Shown here: one piece after another, positions 51,327-60,302 of the stretch
Layout: the number at the start of each line of letters is the position of its first letter
How positions within the stretch are numbered: position 1 is the stretch's first letter
Assembly (NCBI GenBank): GCA_035274845.1
Contig: DATENU010000015.1
Location: 124,001 to 188,000 of the forward strand
Direction: 5' to 3'
DNA: 64,000 nucleotides
Source: Chthoniobacterales bacterium
GTDB taxonomy: Bacteria > Verrucomicrobiota > Verrucomicrobiia > Chthoniobacterales > UBA10450
Program-made: the position numbers and the translations under genes
The notes under the pieces: model-generated
Database searches by the model: none
Seen by the model: only the letters and a program-made list of their open reading frames with translations
Told to the model about the DNA's origin: nothing

Positions 51327-52565
51327 ATGGGCCCTACTTCCACTGCTCCGGGAGCGATTGAAATTGCGAGCCTCGCGGCCGCCGGCGGTCTGCCCGAAAA
51401 GGGATCGGCCTGGATTCGGGGTCCGATCTGGGATGGCTTCTGGATGTTGAGCGCGCTTTGGCTGGCGCCGATCGTTCTCTGGCTTGCGTCGGGCTGGGCT
51501 AACCCGGAGTCGAGTCCGCTCGACGTGCTCTACTTCGGTCTCACGGCGTTGTTCTGGCTCGGGCACCGCTTTTGCAGCACCTACCTGGCTTACTGCACGG
51601 AAGCGTATCGCCCGCTCCTGCGGAGTCAGCCGGTCCGGTTCGTCGTCATTCCGCTTCTGATCACGATCGGATGTTTTGCCTTCTTTCTGCCCCCGGACGA
51701 GGCGATGCCCTGGAGTCGCGCGGAGCGGCTCGTGTTCCTGGCGATCGTCGATTACGCCTGGGTGACCTGGCATTTCGCCTCGCAGCATTTCGGCGCGCTC
51801 TCCCTCTATCGTTCCCGCGCCGGGCGCGCGCGCTGCGAGCAAACGAGACGCTTCGATCGATTTTTCGCACTGGCGGTCGGAGGCGCTCTGGTTTTTCTCG
51901 CAGACGTCCTGGCCGGTGCGGTCGCCTACCAGGATAAGTGGATCGACCAATGGTTCTTTCCCACCTGGATGGTCTCCGCCCAGGACCAGATCCGCGATGG
52001 CGGCACCCTCGTGCTGGTTCTCGTCACGGTCGCGGTCTTGTTTGCCGAGGTGCGCACCTCACGATGGTCATGGCCGCGCGTCTTATACATTTTGGGGATC
52101 GCGGTCATGGTGGGGATCGCACTCCAGCCGCGAAGTTTGTTTCTTTTCGTGGTCGTCTGGACATCGCAGCACTGGATTGTTGCCACGGGCCTCGCTTCGC
52201 AAACGGTGCGCGGCGAGCCGGCCCCGCAACGCGGACGAATCCGTGGTCTTCTCCATGGCTTGAACATCCGTCCGTGGGCAATCGTTCTGTTCCTGGCCGT
52301 CGTTTCCGTGCTGCTCCTTCCCATCTTCGAGGTCGAAGCCAATCGCCAGCCCGATGCCTATTATGGCGACCGCATTTTCGGCGCAATCGCGACCGGGTTG
52401 CGGACCTCGTCGTGGGTGCCAATTCTCGTCGCCCTCGGCTTCGCTTCGGGGTTCATTCATTACCTGCTCGATCGCAACGTTTATCGAATGTCGGACCCGC
52501 AGGTGCGCCAGGCCGCGCGCGGCTTGCTCGAGCGCAGAATGAAGAGTTCGAATGTTGTGTCCTAG
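51327..52565 (+). CDS. Conserved multi-pass membrane protein
   Basis: A 412-residue inner-membrane protein with about ten helices. Hallmarks are a histidine-rich set in membrane segments (FWLGHRFCSTYLAYCTEAYRP, WVTWHFASQHFGALSLYRSRAG, WTSQHWIVATGLASQ) and the C-terminal SGFIHYLLDRNVYRMSDPQVRQAARGLL. The scattered His, including HFASQHFG, could bind heme or metal, as in desaturase- or cytochrome-like membrane enzymes; that is speculation. I recall proteins with this C-terminus in several soil phyla, without known function. Confidence 0.82.
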   Translation: MGPTSTAPGAIEIASLAAAGGLPEKGSAWIRGPIWDGFWMLSALWLAPIVLWLASGWANPESSPLDVLYFGLTALFWLGHRFCSTYLAYCTEAYRPLLRSQPVRFVVIPLLITIGCFAFFLPPDEAMPWSRAERLVFLAIVDYAWVTWHFASQHFGALSLYRSRAGRARCEQTRRFDRFFALAVGGALVFLADVLAGAVAYQDKWIDQWFFPTWMVSAQDQIRDGGTLVLVLVTVAVLFAEVRTSRWSWPRVLYILGIAVMVGIALQPRSLFLFVVVWTSQHWIVATGLASQTVRGEPAPQRGRIRGLLHGLNIRPWAIVLFLAVVSVLLLPIFEVEANRQPDAYYGDRIFGAIATGLRTSSWVPILVALGFASGFIHYLLDRNVYRMSDPQVRQAARGLLERRMKSSNVVS

Positions 52566-52582
52566 ACCAACGACTGGCTCGC

Positions 52583-53026
52583 ATGTTCTCGAAACTAATC
52601 ACTGCCTGGGTGTTGATGGCGCTGTGCGTGGCGGTGCATGCCATGGGCATGACGGCCGCAATGAATCTGCTCGAGAAAACGATCTTCCGAATCGGCGTGC
52701 GGTTTTGGGTTTCGACCTGGTTGCTGATCCGGGTCGCCGGGTGGGCCATTCTCCTTCACCTAGCGGAAATCGCGTTGTGGGCCTTTTTTTACGCCTGGAG
52801 ACACGCGCTACCCGACATGACAACGGCGCTTTATTTCAGCGCCGTCACTTACACGACGACCGGATACGGGGACGTGGTCCTGCCCGGCCAATGGCGCCTG
52901 GTTGGCGGCGTCGAGGCGCTCACCGGCATTCTCATGTGCGGCTGGTCAGCCGCCTTCTTCTTCGCGGTGGTGAGCCAGACGCACGAGGCCCGGCAAAAAG
53001 CGAAAGAGGCTGACCAATCCGCATGA
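52583..53026 (+). CDS. Two-helix potassium channel (Ion_trans_2 type)
   Basis: A 147-residue protein from ATG 52583 with the selectivity filter YTTTGYGDVVLP between pore helices. Three or four membrane helices are present: two before the pore, an inner helix GILMCGWSAAFFFAVV after it. The short cytosolic tail has no RCK domain, so gating is not by a cytosolic ring. It lies 17 bases after the preceding membrane protein gene, so cotranscription is likely. Confidence 0.92.
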   Translation: MFSKLITAWVLMALCVAVHAMGMTAAMNLLEKTIFRIGVRFWVSTWLLIRVAGWAILLHLAEIALWAFFYAWRHALPDMTTALYFSAVTYTTTGYGDVVLPGQWRLVGGVEALTGILMCGWSAAFFFAVVSQTHEARQKAKEADQSA

Positions 53027-53048
53027 GACCTAACGAACGGGAAATTCC

Positions 53049-53687
53049 ATGGCTGAAATAGCGGCTGCGCCTCCAAAGAAAAGACTGTGGATCGAGCCCG
53101 TCATCGCCCTGGTCATGGCGCTGACTACGCTGTGCACGGCGTGGTGTTCGTACGAGTCCGCCGCCTGGACCCGGGTTGCGAACCGGTTGATGAACGAGTC
53201 GAATGCGCTGGAACGTAAGGCAGCGCTCGTTGATGTGCAGGGGAGCCAGGCGCTGATCGTTCACACCTCCATGTTCATGCAACTGCTCGCTGCGTATCAC
53301 GCCGACAACCAGAACCTCGTGAGCTTTTATGCCGAACGTTTCCCGCCCGACGTGAAGAAGGCCTATGACGCCTGGCTCGCGCAGAAACCGTTCGAAAACC
53401 CGAACGCCGACGCGCACCCGTTTGTGCCGAAGCTTTACGAAGTCCGCGGTGTCGCGGAAGCCGCGGCCATCAGGGCGCAGGCGGTGGAACGCCTCATCGG
53501 GGCCCGCGATGCGGGGAGCCGCTCCGGGCGATACCTCGCTAACACCGTCCTTTTTGCCACCGTGCTCTTCTTCGCGGGGACAGCCGGAAAGTTTGAACAG
53601 CCGCGCGTCCGGCTCTTCGCGGGGAGCTTTGCCCTGGCGGTCTTCGTAGTTGCCGTCACCCGCATGCTCCTCACCCCTGCCGCCTAA
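53049..53687 (+). CDS. DUF4337 membrane protein
   Basis: A 212-residue protein with membrane helices at about 16-34, 158-176 and 188-205, and a helical extramembrane region carrying WCSYESAAWTRVANRLMNESNALERKA and MQLLAAYHADNQNLVSFYAERFPPDVKKAYDAWL. This matches the DUF4337 pattern of a transmembrane N-terminus with WxSYQAxxWTR. Function is unknown. It follows the K+ channel by 22 bases. Confidence 0.83.
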   Translation: MAEIAAAPPKKRLWIEPVIALVMALTTLCTAWCSYESAAWTRVANRLMNESNALERKAALVDVQGSQALIVHTSMFMQLLAAYHADNQNLVSFYAERFPPDVKKAYDAWLAQKPFENPNADAHPFVPKLYEVRGVAEAAAIRAQAVERLIGARDAGSRSGRYLANTVLFATVLFFAGTAGKFEQPRVRLFAGSFALAVFVVAVTRMLLTPAA

Positions 53688-53710
53688 CGACCGAAAACGA
53701 CCATCCAACC

Positions 53711-54067
53711 ATGAGCGCCAATCTTGACCAGCAGAGCGATCGCCTTTTCCTCCTTCGCATCCGGGGCGAGCTCAAAAAGACCGAGCTCGATGCTGTGCAA
53801 AACGAAATCGTAGAGAAGATGACCACCCGTCCGGTCCAGCTTCTGGTCATCCTGAAAAACTTCATCGGGTGGGAGCGCAACGAGGAGTGGGGGGACACCG
53901 ACTTCTTCTTCGCCCACCGCGAGGACTTTGGAAAAATCGCGGTGGTTGGTCATCCCGTCTGGGAAGCCCAGGTCCTGGCGTTCACGGGCGCGGGAATACG
54001 CAAAGGTCCCGTGAAATTTTTCCCCGAAACAGGCGAGCCCGACGCGCGGGCGTGGCTGGCTGAATGA
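53711..54067 (+). CDS. SpoIIAA-like (STAS fold) protein
   Basis: A 118-residue soluble protein: RLFLLRIRGELKKTELDAVQNEIVEKMTTRPVQLLVILKNFIGWERNEEWGDTDFFFAHREDFGKIAVVGHPVWEAQVLAFTGAGIRKGPVKFF. This fits SpoIIAA-like proteins (DUF3478 type), with the typical WERxxxWxD segment. The role is unknown; some homologs bind lipids or respond to membrane stress. It precedes PPK2 by 27 bases. Confidence 0.86.
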   Translation: MSANLDQQSDRLFLLRIRGELKKTELDAVQNEIVEKMTTRPVQLLVILKNFIGWERNEEWGDTDFFFAHREDFGKIAVVGHPVWEAQVLAFTGAGIRKGPVKFFPETGEPDARAWLAE

Positions 54068-54094
54068 ACATCGATCGAAGCACCAAGTAATCTT

Positions 54095-55003
54095 ATGAAC
54101 ATCAAACAAGTCATCGAAATGAGCCACAAGCTCTCCAAGCCTTACCGCGTCCGAAACGGGAAGAAGTTCCGCCTGAAGGATGTTGATCCGGGGGACACCG
54201 GCGAGCACAAGGGCAAGGAAGACAAGGCGCGGGCGAAGGAGATGCTGGAGGTTGGGGTAGAAGCCCTCGCGGAATTGCAGGATATGCTTTACGGACAGGA
54301 CCGCTGGTCGTTGCTCCTCATTTTCCAGGCGATGGACGCGGCGGGAAAAGACGGGACGATCAAGCACGTCATGTCGGGGGTGAATCCGCAGGGCTGCCAG
54401 GTTTCCTCCTTCAAATCCCCGACCTCGGAGGATCTCGATCACGATTTCCTCTGGCGTTGCCAAAAGGCCCTGCCGGAGCGCGGACGGATCGGGATTTTCA
54501 ACCGCAGCTACTATGAGGAGACGCTGGTCGTTCGCGTTCACCCGGAGTTTTTGGCTGGGCAAAAACTTCCGGAGCAATGCGTGACGAAACACATCTGGGA
54601 CGAACGCTTCCAGGACATCCGCGCGTTCGAGCGTTACCTGACGCGCAACGGGACGATCGTTCGCAAATTTTTCCTGCACGTCTCGAAGGAGGAACAGCAA
54701 AAGCGTTTTCTCGAACGGCTCGATCAGCCGGAGAAGAATTGGAAGTTCTCCGCCAACGACGCCAAGGAACGCGGCTTCTGGGACGATTACATGAAGGCCT
54801 ACGAAGAGACGATTCGCGAGACGGCGACGGAAGATTCGCCGTGGTATGTCGTGCCGGCAGATAACAAATGGTTCACGCGCGTGGTCGTGGCCGCGGCCGT
54901 GATCGATGCCATGGCCTCCCTGAAACTGGCTTACCCAACCGTCAGCCCGACGAAGGCGAAGGAGCTCGCCGCCGCAAGAAAGGCTCTGCTCGAAAGCAAA
55001 TGA
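54095..55003 (+). CDS. ppk2: Polyphosphate kinase 2
   Basis: A 302-residue PPK2, which transfers phosphate between polyphosphate and nucleotides. Walker A is in QAMDAAGKDGTIKHVMSGVNPQGCQVSSFKSPTSEDLDHDFLWR; Walker B and lid residues follow in RGRIGIFNRSYYEETLVVRVHPE. Length fits the single-domain class I enzymes. It overlaps the next (SulP) gene by 4 bases (ATGA). Confidence 0.94.
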   Translation: MNIKQVIEMSHKLSKPYRVRNGKKFRLKDVDPGDTGEHKGKEDKARAKEMLEVGVEALAELQDMLYGQDRWSLLLIFQAMDAAGKDGTIKHVMSGVNPQGCQVSSFKSPTSEDLDHDFLWRCQKALPERGRIGIFNRSYYEETLVVRVHPEFLAGQKLPEQCVTKHIWDERFQDIRAFERYLTRNGTIVRKFFLHVSKEEQQKRFLERLDQPEKNWKFSANDAKERGFWDDYMKAYEETIRETATEDSPWYVVPADNKWFTRVVVAAAVIDAMASLKLAYPTVSPTKAKELAAARKALLESK

Positions 55004-56718
55004 GCGAAGCGATCGCAAGCAGCGCCGCGCCCGTCCCCCAAGGGCGTTTTACCGGGCTCCTGCAGGCGACGCAGTGGCTGCGAACTTACAAGCCGGCGTG
55101 GCTCCGCGGAGACCTGGTCGCGGGTTTCACCCTGTCGGCCTATCTTTTGCCGGCCGGCCTCGGCGACGCGTCGCTGGCCAATCTCCCTCCTGAAGCGGGA
55201 CTCTACGCCTGCTTGTTTGGCGGATTGGTCTTCTGGCTGTTTTGCAGTTCGCGTCACACCACCATCACGGTCACGTCCGCCATCTCCCTGCTCACCGGCG
55301 CAACGCTCGGCGGGATGGCGGGCGCCGATCCGTCCCGATTCGGCGTTCTGGCCGCAGCCACCGCGGTGCTCGTGTCGCTCATGTTCTTTATTGCCTGGCT
55401 CGCGCGGGCGGGCGCCATCGTCAACTTCATTTCCGAAAGCGTGATGATCGGATTCAAATGCGGGGTCGCCCTGTTCCTCGCCAGCAGCCAGTTGCCGAAG
55501 CTCTTCGGCATTCACGGCGCGCACGGCAATTTCTGGAAGAACACGAGCAGCTTTTTCGCTCATCTCTCCGAAACAAATCCAACGTCGCTCACCGTGGGAG
55601 GCGCCGCGCTGCTGGTTCTCGTCCTGGGCAAAATTTTCCTCAAGAACAAACCAGTCTCCCTGTTCGTGGTGGTGGGCGGCATTTTGGCTTCGGGCTGGCT
55701 CGGCCTCTCGGCGAAGGGCGTGAAGCTGCTCGGTGAAATTCCCCAGGGTCTGCCTCCGCTCGGCCTTCCGCTGTTGCATTGGTCGGACTGGGATGAGCTG
55801 TTGCCCCTGGCGTTCGCTTGTTTTCTTCTGGCCGCAGTCGAAAGCGCCGCCATCGGGCGCATGTTTTCGGCCAAACACGGCGGCCGGCTCGACGCGAACC
55901 AGGAATTTCTCGCGCTCGGCGTGGCAAACCTCGCTGTCGGTCTCGGTCACGGATTCCCCGTGAGCGGCGGCATGTCGCAATCATTGGTCAACGAAGGGGC
56001 CGGCGCGCGGACACCGCTCTCAGGCGCGTTCGCCGCGGGGATTATTCTGATCGTCGTCCTTTTCTTTTCCCATTTGCTGGCGGCGTTGCCTCAACCGGTC
56101 CTGGCCGCTGTCGTGCTGGTAGCGGTGGCCGGCCTCTTCAAGGTGTCCGCACTCAAACATCTCTGGCAGGGAGATCGCACGGAATTCATCGTCGCGGTCG
56201 CAGCCATTATCGGCGTGCTGGGTCAGGGCCTGCTTCGCGGCGTCATGATCGGCGCGATCATTTCGCTGGTGCTGTTGATCCGGCGCGCGTCCCGGCCGCA
56301 CGTGGCCTTTCTCGGGCGTATCCCCGGCACCCAGCGTTTCTCGGATTACGATCGCCATCCCGACAACGAATTGATTCCGGGCATGATGATCTTCCGGCCG
56401 GAATCGGGCCTGATGTACTTCAACATGGATCATGTGCGCGACACGATTGTGAACCGGGTGCGCGCAAACATCACGAGGCCGAAGATCGTCGTGCTCGATC
56501 TTTCCGCGGCGCCGCGGGTGGATATGCATAGCGCGCGGATGCTTGGCACCGTGGCCGCCGAACTCAAAGGAACCGGTATTCAAATCCTGGCGGTCGAAGC
56601 GCGCTCCTCGGTGCGTGACCGCTTGCGAAGTGAGGGCGTCGACGAGCATGTCGGGGGCATCAATCGCTTCGCTTCGGTCGCCGATGCTGTGGGCCAACAT
56701 GGCGGAGAATCCCCTTGA
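55000..56718 (+). CDS. SulP-family anion transporter with STAS domain, second copy
   Basis: A 572-residue transporter from ATG 55000 (the frame is open back into ppk2). Helices and blocks are GDLVAGFTLSAYLLPAGLGDASLANLPPEAGLYACLFGG, VTSAISLLTGATLGG, FLALGVANLAVGLGHGFPVSGGMSQSLVNEGAGARTPLSG, and a STAS domain (about 450-560, LMYFNMDHVRDTIVNRVRANITRPKIVVLDLSAAPRVDMHSARML). It differs clearly from the SulP at 45654 and lacks a carbonic anhydrase neighbour. The substrate is unknown (sulfate or another anion). It is coupled to ppk2. Confidence 0.93.
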   Translation: MSEAIASSAAPVPQGRFTGLLQATQWLRTYKPAWLRGDLVAGFTLSAYLLPAGLGDASLANLPPEAGLYACLFGGLVFWLFCSSRHTTITVTSAISLLTGATLGGMAGADPSRFGVLAAATAVLVSLMFFIAWLARAGAIVNFISESVMIGFKCGVALFLASSQLPKLFGIHGAHGNFWKNTSSFFAHLSETNPTSLTVGGAALLVLVLGKIFLKNKPVSLFVVVGGILASGWLGLSAKGVKLLGEIPQGLPPLGLPLLHWSDWDELLPLAFACFLLAAVESAAIGRMFSAKHGGRLDANQEFLALGVANLAVGLGHGFPVSGGMSQSLVNEGAGARTPLSGAFAAGIILIVVLFFSHLLAALPQPVLAAVVLVAVAGLFKVSALKHLWQGDRTEFIVAVAAIIGVLGQGLLRGVMIGAIISLVLLIRRASRPHVAFLGRIPGTQRFSDYDRHPDNELIPGMMIFRPESGLMYFNMDHVRDTIVNRVRANITRPKIVVLDLSAAPRVDMHSARMLGTVAAELKGTGIQILAVEARSSVRDRLRSEGVDEHVGGINRFASVADAVGQHGGESP

Positions 56719-57200
56719 AATTTCCGGCCCATGTTCCGGCCTTTCAGATGTCTGCGCGGGCGGCAGTGGCCGCGACGCTGTCGGTCGCAATCGTCCAGGG
56801 GCTGCAACTACAGTTCCCGATCTACGCGATGATTTCCGCGGTCGTCGTGACCGATCTCAAGGCGTCTGAAACGTGGAGGCTCGGACTGCCACGTCTGATT
56901 GGTTCGATCGTGGGAGCTGTGCTAGGCGCGCTGACCTGTGCTTTCCTGCGACCCAATGCCTTGGAAGCCGGCCTCGCGATTTTTGCCGCCATGTTTCTTT
57001 GCCACCTCTTGCGCCTGCGAAATGCATCGAAGGTCGCCGGCTACGTTTGCGGTATCGTCCTTCTCGCGTTCGGCGATCACCCCTGGGAATATGCCCTTCT
57101 GCGCACGATCGAAATCGCCATCGGAATCGCGATGGCGATGCTGGTAAGTCTCGTCCCAAGAATGCTCCCAACCGACGAGAGCAACGGCGAGGCGTCATGA
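56715..57200 (+). CDS. FUSC/aromatic acid exporter-like membrane protein
   Basis: A 161-residue protein with about five membrane helices (QMSARAAVAATLSVAIVQGLQLQFPIYAMISAVVVTD, LPRLIGSIVGAVLGAL, LEAGLAIFAAMFLCHLL). It resembles the membrane half of the FUSC/DUF939 family without its cytosolic domain. The TTG start overlaps the SulP stop (TTGA), so translation is coupled. The substrate is unknown. Confidence 0.83.
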   Translation: MKFPAHVPAFQMSARAAVAATLSVAIVQGLQLQFPIYAMISAVVVTDLKASETWRLGLPRLIGSIVGAVLGALTCAFLRPNALEAGLAIFAAMFLCHLLRLRNASKVAGYVCGIVLLAFGDHPWEYALLRTIEIAIGIAMAMLVSLVPRMLPTDESNGEAS

Positions 57201-57216
57201 AAGGAAATCCAATCTT

Positions 57217-58311
57217 ATGAAAACCTTAATCAAAGAGATCCTGCACAACCCGCTGCTGTGGTTGCTGGTGTTTGTCCCGGTCGTGCTGGTTGCGCACAAG
57301 CTCAAGCCCGAATCGCACACGCTGCTCTTCGTGCTCTCGGTGCTCGCGATCGTGCCTTTGGCCGCCCTGTTAAGTCACGCCACCGAATCGGTCGCGGCCA
57401 AGACGGGGGACGCAGTGGGTGGCCTGCTCAACGCCACCTTGGGAAACCTGACCGAGCTGGTCATCGCGCTCACCGCTCTGCGCGCCGGACAATATGTCCT
57501 GGTGAAGGCGTCCGTCGCCGGCGCAATTGTGACCAACTCTCTTTTCATGCTGGGCGCCTGTTTTCTGCTCGGCGGACTCAAGTACCACGTGCAGGAATTC
57601 AATCGGGTCAGCGCACGCCTCCAGGCGGGGCTCCTCTTCCTGGCGACGGTGGCGCTGCTAATTCCATCGGCGATCTACCGGGCCGACCCGGTCGCAGGAG
57701 CAGCGATTACCCAGAAATTAAGCGTCGGCCTGGCGGTGTTGCTGATCATTGCCTACGGGCTTGGGATGTTCTTTTCCCTCAAGACGCACCGCGAACTATT
57801 CGCGAGCATCGGGCACGGCGAAGAGGGCGAGACGCCACTGCCGATGGGCGTGGCGCTGCCGACCCTCGCCGGCGTCACGATCCTCGTCGCCCTCGTCAGC
57901 GAAGTGTTCGTAGAGTCGGTCCAGAAAGCGGCGGAAGATTTTGGAATGACGCCTGCCTTCGTCGGTTTCATAATCGTGGCGCTGGTCGGGGGCGCGGCGG
58001 AAATGGCTTCAGCCTTTTCGGGCGCGCGCAAAAATCGCCTCGACCTGAGCGTAGGCATCGCGCTCGGCAGCGCCTCGCAAATTGCCCTCTTCGTCGCGCC
58101 CGTGCTCGTGCTCGTGAGTTATTTGATCGGGCCGACGCCGATGGATCTGCAATTCTGGCCCGGCGCAGTGGTGATGATTTTCCTGGCCACCCTCACGGCT
58201 TCGCTGGTCACGAACAGTGGGCGCTCGACCTGGTTCATCGGCGTAGGCGTACTGATGGTCTATCTGATTTTCGCGATGACGCTCTACTTGTTGCCGCCGC
58301 GAACTCAGTGA
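57217..58311 (+). CDS. Ca2+/H+ antiporter (CaCA superfamily, Cax type)
   Basis: A 364-residue antiporter with ten to eleven helices and both alpha repeats: GGLLNATLGNLTELVIALTAL and GFIIVALVGGAAEMASAFSGARKNRLDLSVGIALGSASQIALFVAP, which contain the ion-binding Glu. Length and motifs match ChaA/Cax. It follows the FUSC-like gene by 16 bases and converges with the EF-hand gene 34 bases on, suggesting a calcium theme. Confidence 0.95.
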   Translation: MKTLIKEILHNPLLWLLVFVPVVLVAHKLKPESHTLLFVLSVLAIVPLAALLSHATESVAAKTGDAVGGLLNATLGNLTELVIALTALRAGQYVLVKASVAGAIVTNSLFMLGACFLLGGLKYHVQEFNRVSARLQAGLLFLATVALLIPSAIYRADPVAGAAITQKLSVGLAVLLIIAYGLGMFFSLKTHRELFASIGHGEEGETPLPMGVALPTLAGVTILVALVSEVFVESVQKAAEDFGMTPAFVGFIIVALVGGAAEMASAFSGARKNRLDLSVGIALGSASQIALFVAPVLVLVSYLIGPTPMDLQFWPGAVVMIFLATLTASLVTNSGRSTWFIGVGVLMVYLIFAMTLYLLPPRTQ

Positions 58312-58345
58312 ATGTGAAATCTACCGCGCGGCCAGACAGCGAAGA

Positions 58346-58762
58346 TCAGCGAACCGGGCCTTCCTTGCTGGCGTAATAGGCTTTGATCTCCGCCATCGAG
58401 AGTTTGCCGTCCTTGTTCGTGTCCGCTTTCTGCATGAGCTCTTTCGCCATTCCCTTCTTCCGGCCGTAGGCCAGCGCCTCATCCATGGTGACAACGCCAT
58501 CCGCATTCGCGTCGCGCACGCGAAAATCCTCGGCCTGGCCCGACCCCTTGATCACCATCCACTCTTCCCGCGTAACTTTCCCATCCTTGTTCTTGTCGCG
58601 GGGCCCAAAAATTTGCTGGACGAGAAAGGCATTCGCTTCATCGAGGGAAATCATTCCGTCGTGGTTTCGATCTGCCTGGTCAAAGCGATCCGGCGTTTTG
58701 GCGGTGGCGAAAGCCAGAGGCAGGGCGGCGACTGCGATTAGGAGAAGAGATTTGGTTTTCAT
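58346..58762 (-). CDS. Periplasmic EF-hand protein
   Basis: A 138-residue exported protein from ATG 58762 (the longer frame is not preceded by a signal). The signal peptide is MKTKSLLLIAVAALPLAFA. Four EF-hand loops are visible: DRNHDGMISLDE, DKNKDGKVTREE, DANADGVVTMDE and DTNKDGKLSMAE. All have acidic positions 1, 3, 5 and 12, so they should bind calcium. Convergent with the Ca2+/H+ antiporter gene. Confidence 0.92.
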   Translation of the reverse strand: MKTKSLLLIAVAALPLAFATAKTPDRFDQADRNHDGMISLDEANAFLVQQIFGPRDKNKDGKVTREEWMVIKGSGQAEDFRVRDANADGVVTMDEALAYGRKKGMAKELMQKADTNKDGKLSMAEIKAYYASKEGPVR

Positions 58763-58928
58763 GGTGTTTGGAAGTGCGGACAACTCAATGGTTGTATTCG
58801 CCGCCAGGCGCCTGCGCAAGAATTTGTGGGCTACGACCAAGGTCCGATTGGCGAACGTGCCCCGGCTCATTTATCGATCAGCCTGGAGGACGGACAACAT
58901 GGAGTCCGGCTGACAAGCAAGAGCCATC

Positions 58929-59567
58929 ATGAAAAAGGTGCTGGAGCCAATTGATCGCATATCCGAAGTCCTTTTTGGCCTGATCATGGTTCTCACGTTC
59001 ACGGGGACACTGAGCGTCGCCGAGGCGGGGCGCGACGATGTCCGCACCATGCTCATCGGCGCTCTGGGATGTAATTTCGCCTGGGGAATCATTGATGGGA
59101 TTCTTTACCTGATGGGCTGCCTCGCGGAACGAGGGCGCGGATTGCTCGCGCTTCGGGCGGCGCGTGACACCACCGATCCGGAAGAAGCGCGCCGCCTTGT
59201 CGCTAACGCCCTGCCACCGGCCATCGCGTCCATCACGGAACGCGCCGAACTCGAAATGATCATCGGGCGCCTGCGCGAGCTGCCCGAGCCGCCTGCTTAC
59301 GCGCATTTGAAGCGGGATGATTGGCTGGGTGGTCTCGGTGTTTTTCTTCTCGTGTTCCTGTGCACGTTCCCAGTGGTGGTTCCGTTCCTTTTCATGCATA
59401 ACGCCGGGCCAGCCCTGCGCGTCTCCAATGCCATCGCGGTCGTGATGTTGTTCCTGACGGAGTACTTTTTCGGACGACTGAGCGGGCATCGCCCGTGGCT
59501 TTTCGGCATTTCGATGGTGTTCCTGGGGCTGATTCTTGTCGGGATGACCATCGCGCTTGGGGGCTAG
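58929..59567 (+). CDS. VIT1/CCC1-like membrane transporter
   Basis: A 212-residue membrane protein with five helices. Its N-terminal DRISEVLFGLIMVLTFTGTLSVAEAGRDDVRTMLIGALGCNFAWGIIDG resembles the VIT/CCC1 fold (iron or manganese transporter), with a soluble helical insert of about 70 residues in the middle. The usual VIT metal-binding insert (Glu/His pairs) is not evident. It overlaps the next frame by a few bases. The substrate is unknown. Confidence 0.8.
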   Translation: MKKVLEPIDRISEVLFGLIMVLTFTGTLSVAEAGRDDVRTMLIGALGCNFAWGIIDGILYLMGCLAERGRGLLALRAARDTTDPEEARRLVANALPPAIASITERAELEMIIGRLRELPEPPAYAHLKRDDWLGGLGVFLLVFLCTFPVVVPFLFMHNAGPALRVSNAIAVVMLFLTEYFFGRLSGHRPWLFGISMVFLGLILVGMTIALGG

Positions 59568-59571
59568 AGCG

Positions 59572-60219
59572 ATGCGATTTGTCGCCTTGCTCGCGATTGC
59601 CGTTGCCGTTGCCGGAAACGTGGGCGCCGAGGACGCAAAGAATTTGATCCCTGAAGTCAAAAAGGAAGCGGACGAGAAAGACTGGAGCTTTTCCCTCTCG
59701 GCCGCCACCTACGTCGTGCCCGACTTCCGGGAATATGTGCAGCCGACTTTCACTGCAGATCGTCACTGGCTCCATCTCGAGGCCCGATACAACTACGAGA
59801 ATCTCGACACGGGCTCGCTGTGGCTCGGTTACAATTTCGGCGGCGGCGAGAAACTCGAATGGGAATTTACGCCGATGCTGGGTGGCGTGTTCGGCGACAC
59901 GACCGGAATCGCGCCCGGCTACAGGTTGTCGTTGAGCTATTGGAAGCTCGAGTTTTCCAGCGAAGGCGAGTTTGTCTTCGACACGCGCGACTCACAAGGA
60001 AGCTTTCTCTATTTCTGGTCGGAGCTGAGCATCGCTCCCGTGGAATGGTTTCGGTTTGGCCTGGTCGGCCAGCGCACCCGGGCTTACCAGACCGACGTCG
60101 ATATCCAGCGCGGGATCCTGGTCGGTTTTTCCCACAAGGAGGTGGATGTCACGACCTACGTCTTCAACCTCGACCACGGTAAACCAACCTGGGTGTTCGC
60201 CGTGAGTCTGAGTTTCTGA
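59572..60219 (+). CDS. Outer-membrane beta-barrel protein
   Basis: A 215-residue protein with a signal peptide (MRFVALLAIAVAVAGNVGA) and alternating aromatic strands (WLHLEARYNYENLDTGSLWLGYNFGG, LEFSSEGEFVFDT, GSFLYFWSELSIAPVEWFRFGLVGQRT), ending TWVFAVSLSF with the terminal Phe of outer-membrane barrels. An in-frame TTG at 59557 would overlap the upstream gene. No family is recognised. It lies just after the VIT-like gene, so it may share its operon. Confidence 0.82.
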   Translation: MRFVALLAIAVAVAGNVGAEDAKNLIPEVKKEADEKDWSFSLSAATYVVPDFREYVQPTFTADRHWLHLEARYNYENLDTGSLWLGYNFGGGEKLEWEFTPMLGGVFGDTTGIAPGYRLSLSYWKLEFSSEGEFVFDTRDSQGSFLYFWSELSIAPVEWFRFGLVGQRTRAYQTDVDIQRGILVGFSHKEVDVTTYVFNLDHGKPTWVFAVSLSF

Positions 60220-60302
60220 GTGTCGACACCGGATTCAACCTCAACAATCGAGAACGCGCTCGACGGTCTGCCCCGCGGTCTGCAGGCTGAGACCGGGTGG
60301 TA

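Noticed and set aside
53026..53688. ACCTAAC and GCCTAAC boxes at the ends of the K+ channel and DUF4337 genes, like attC starts
   Set aside because: No GTTRRRY box or inverted arm follows before the next gene. The TAA stop after a GCC or ACC codon explains the match.
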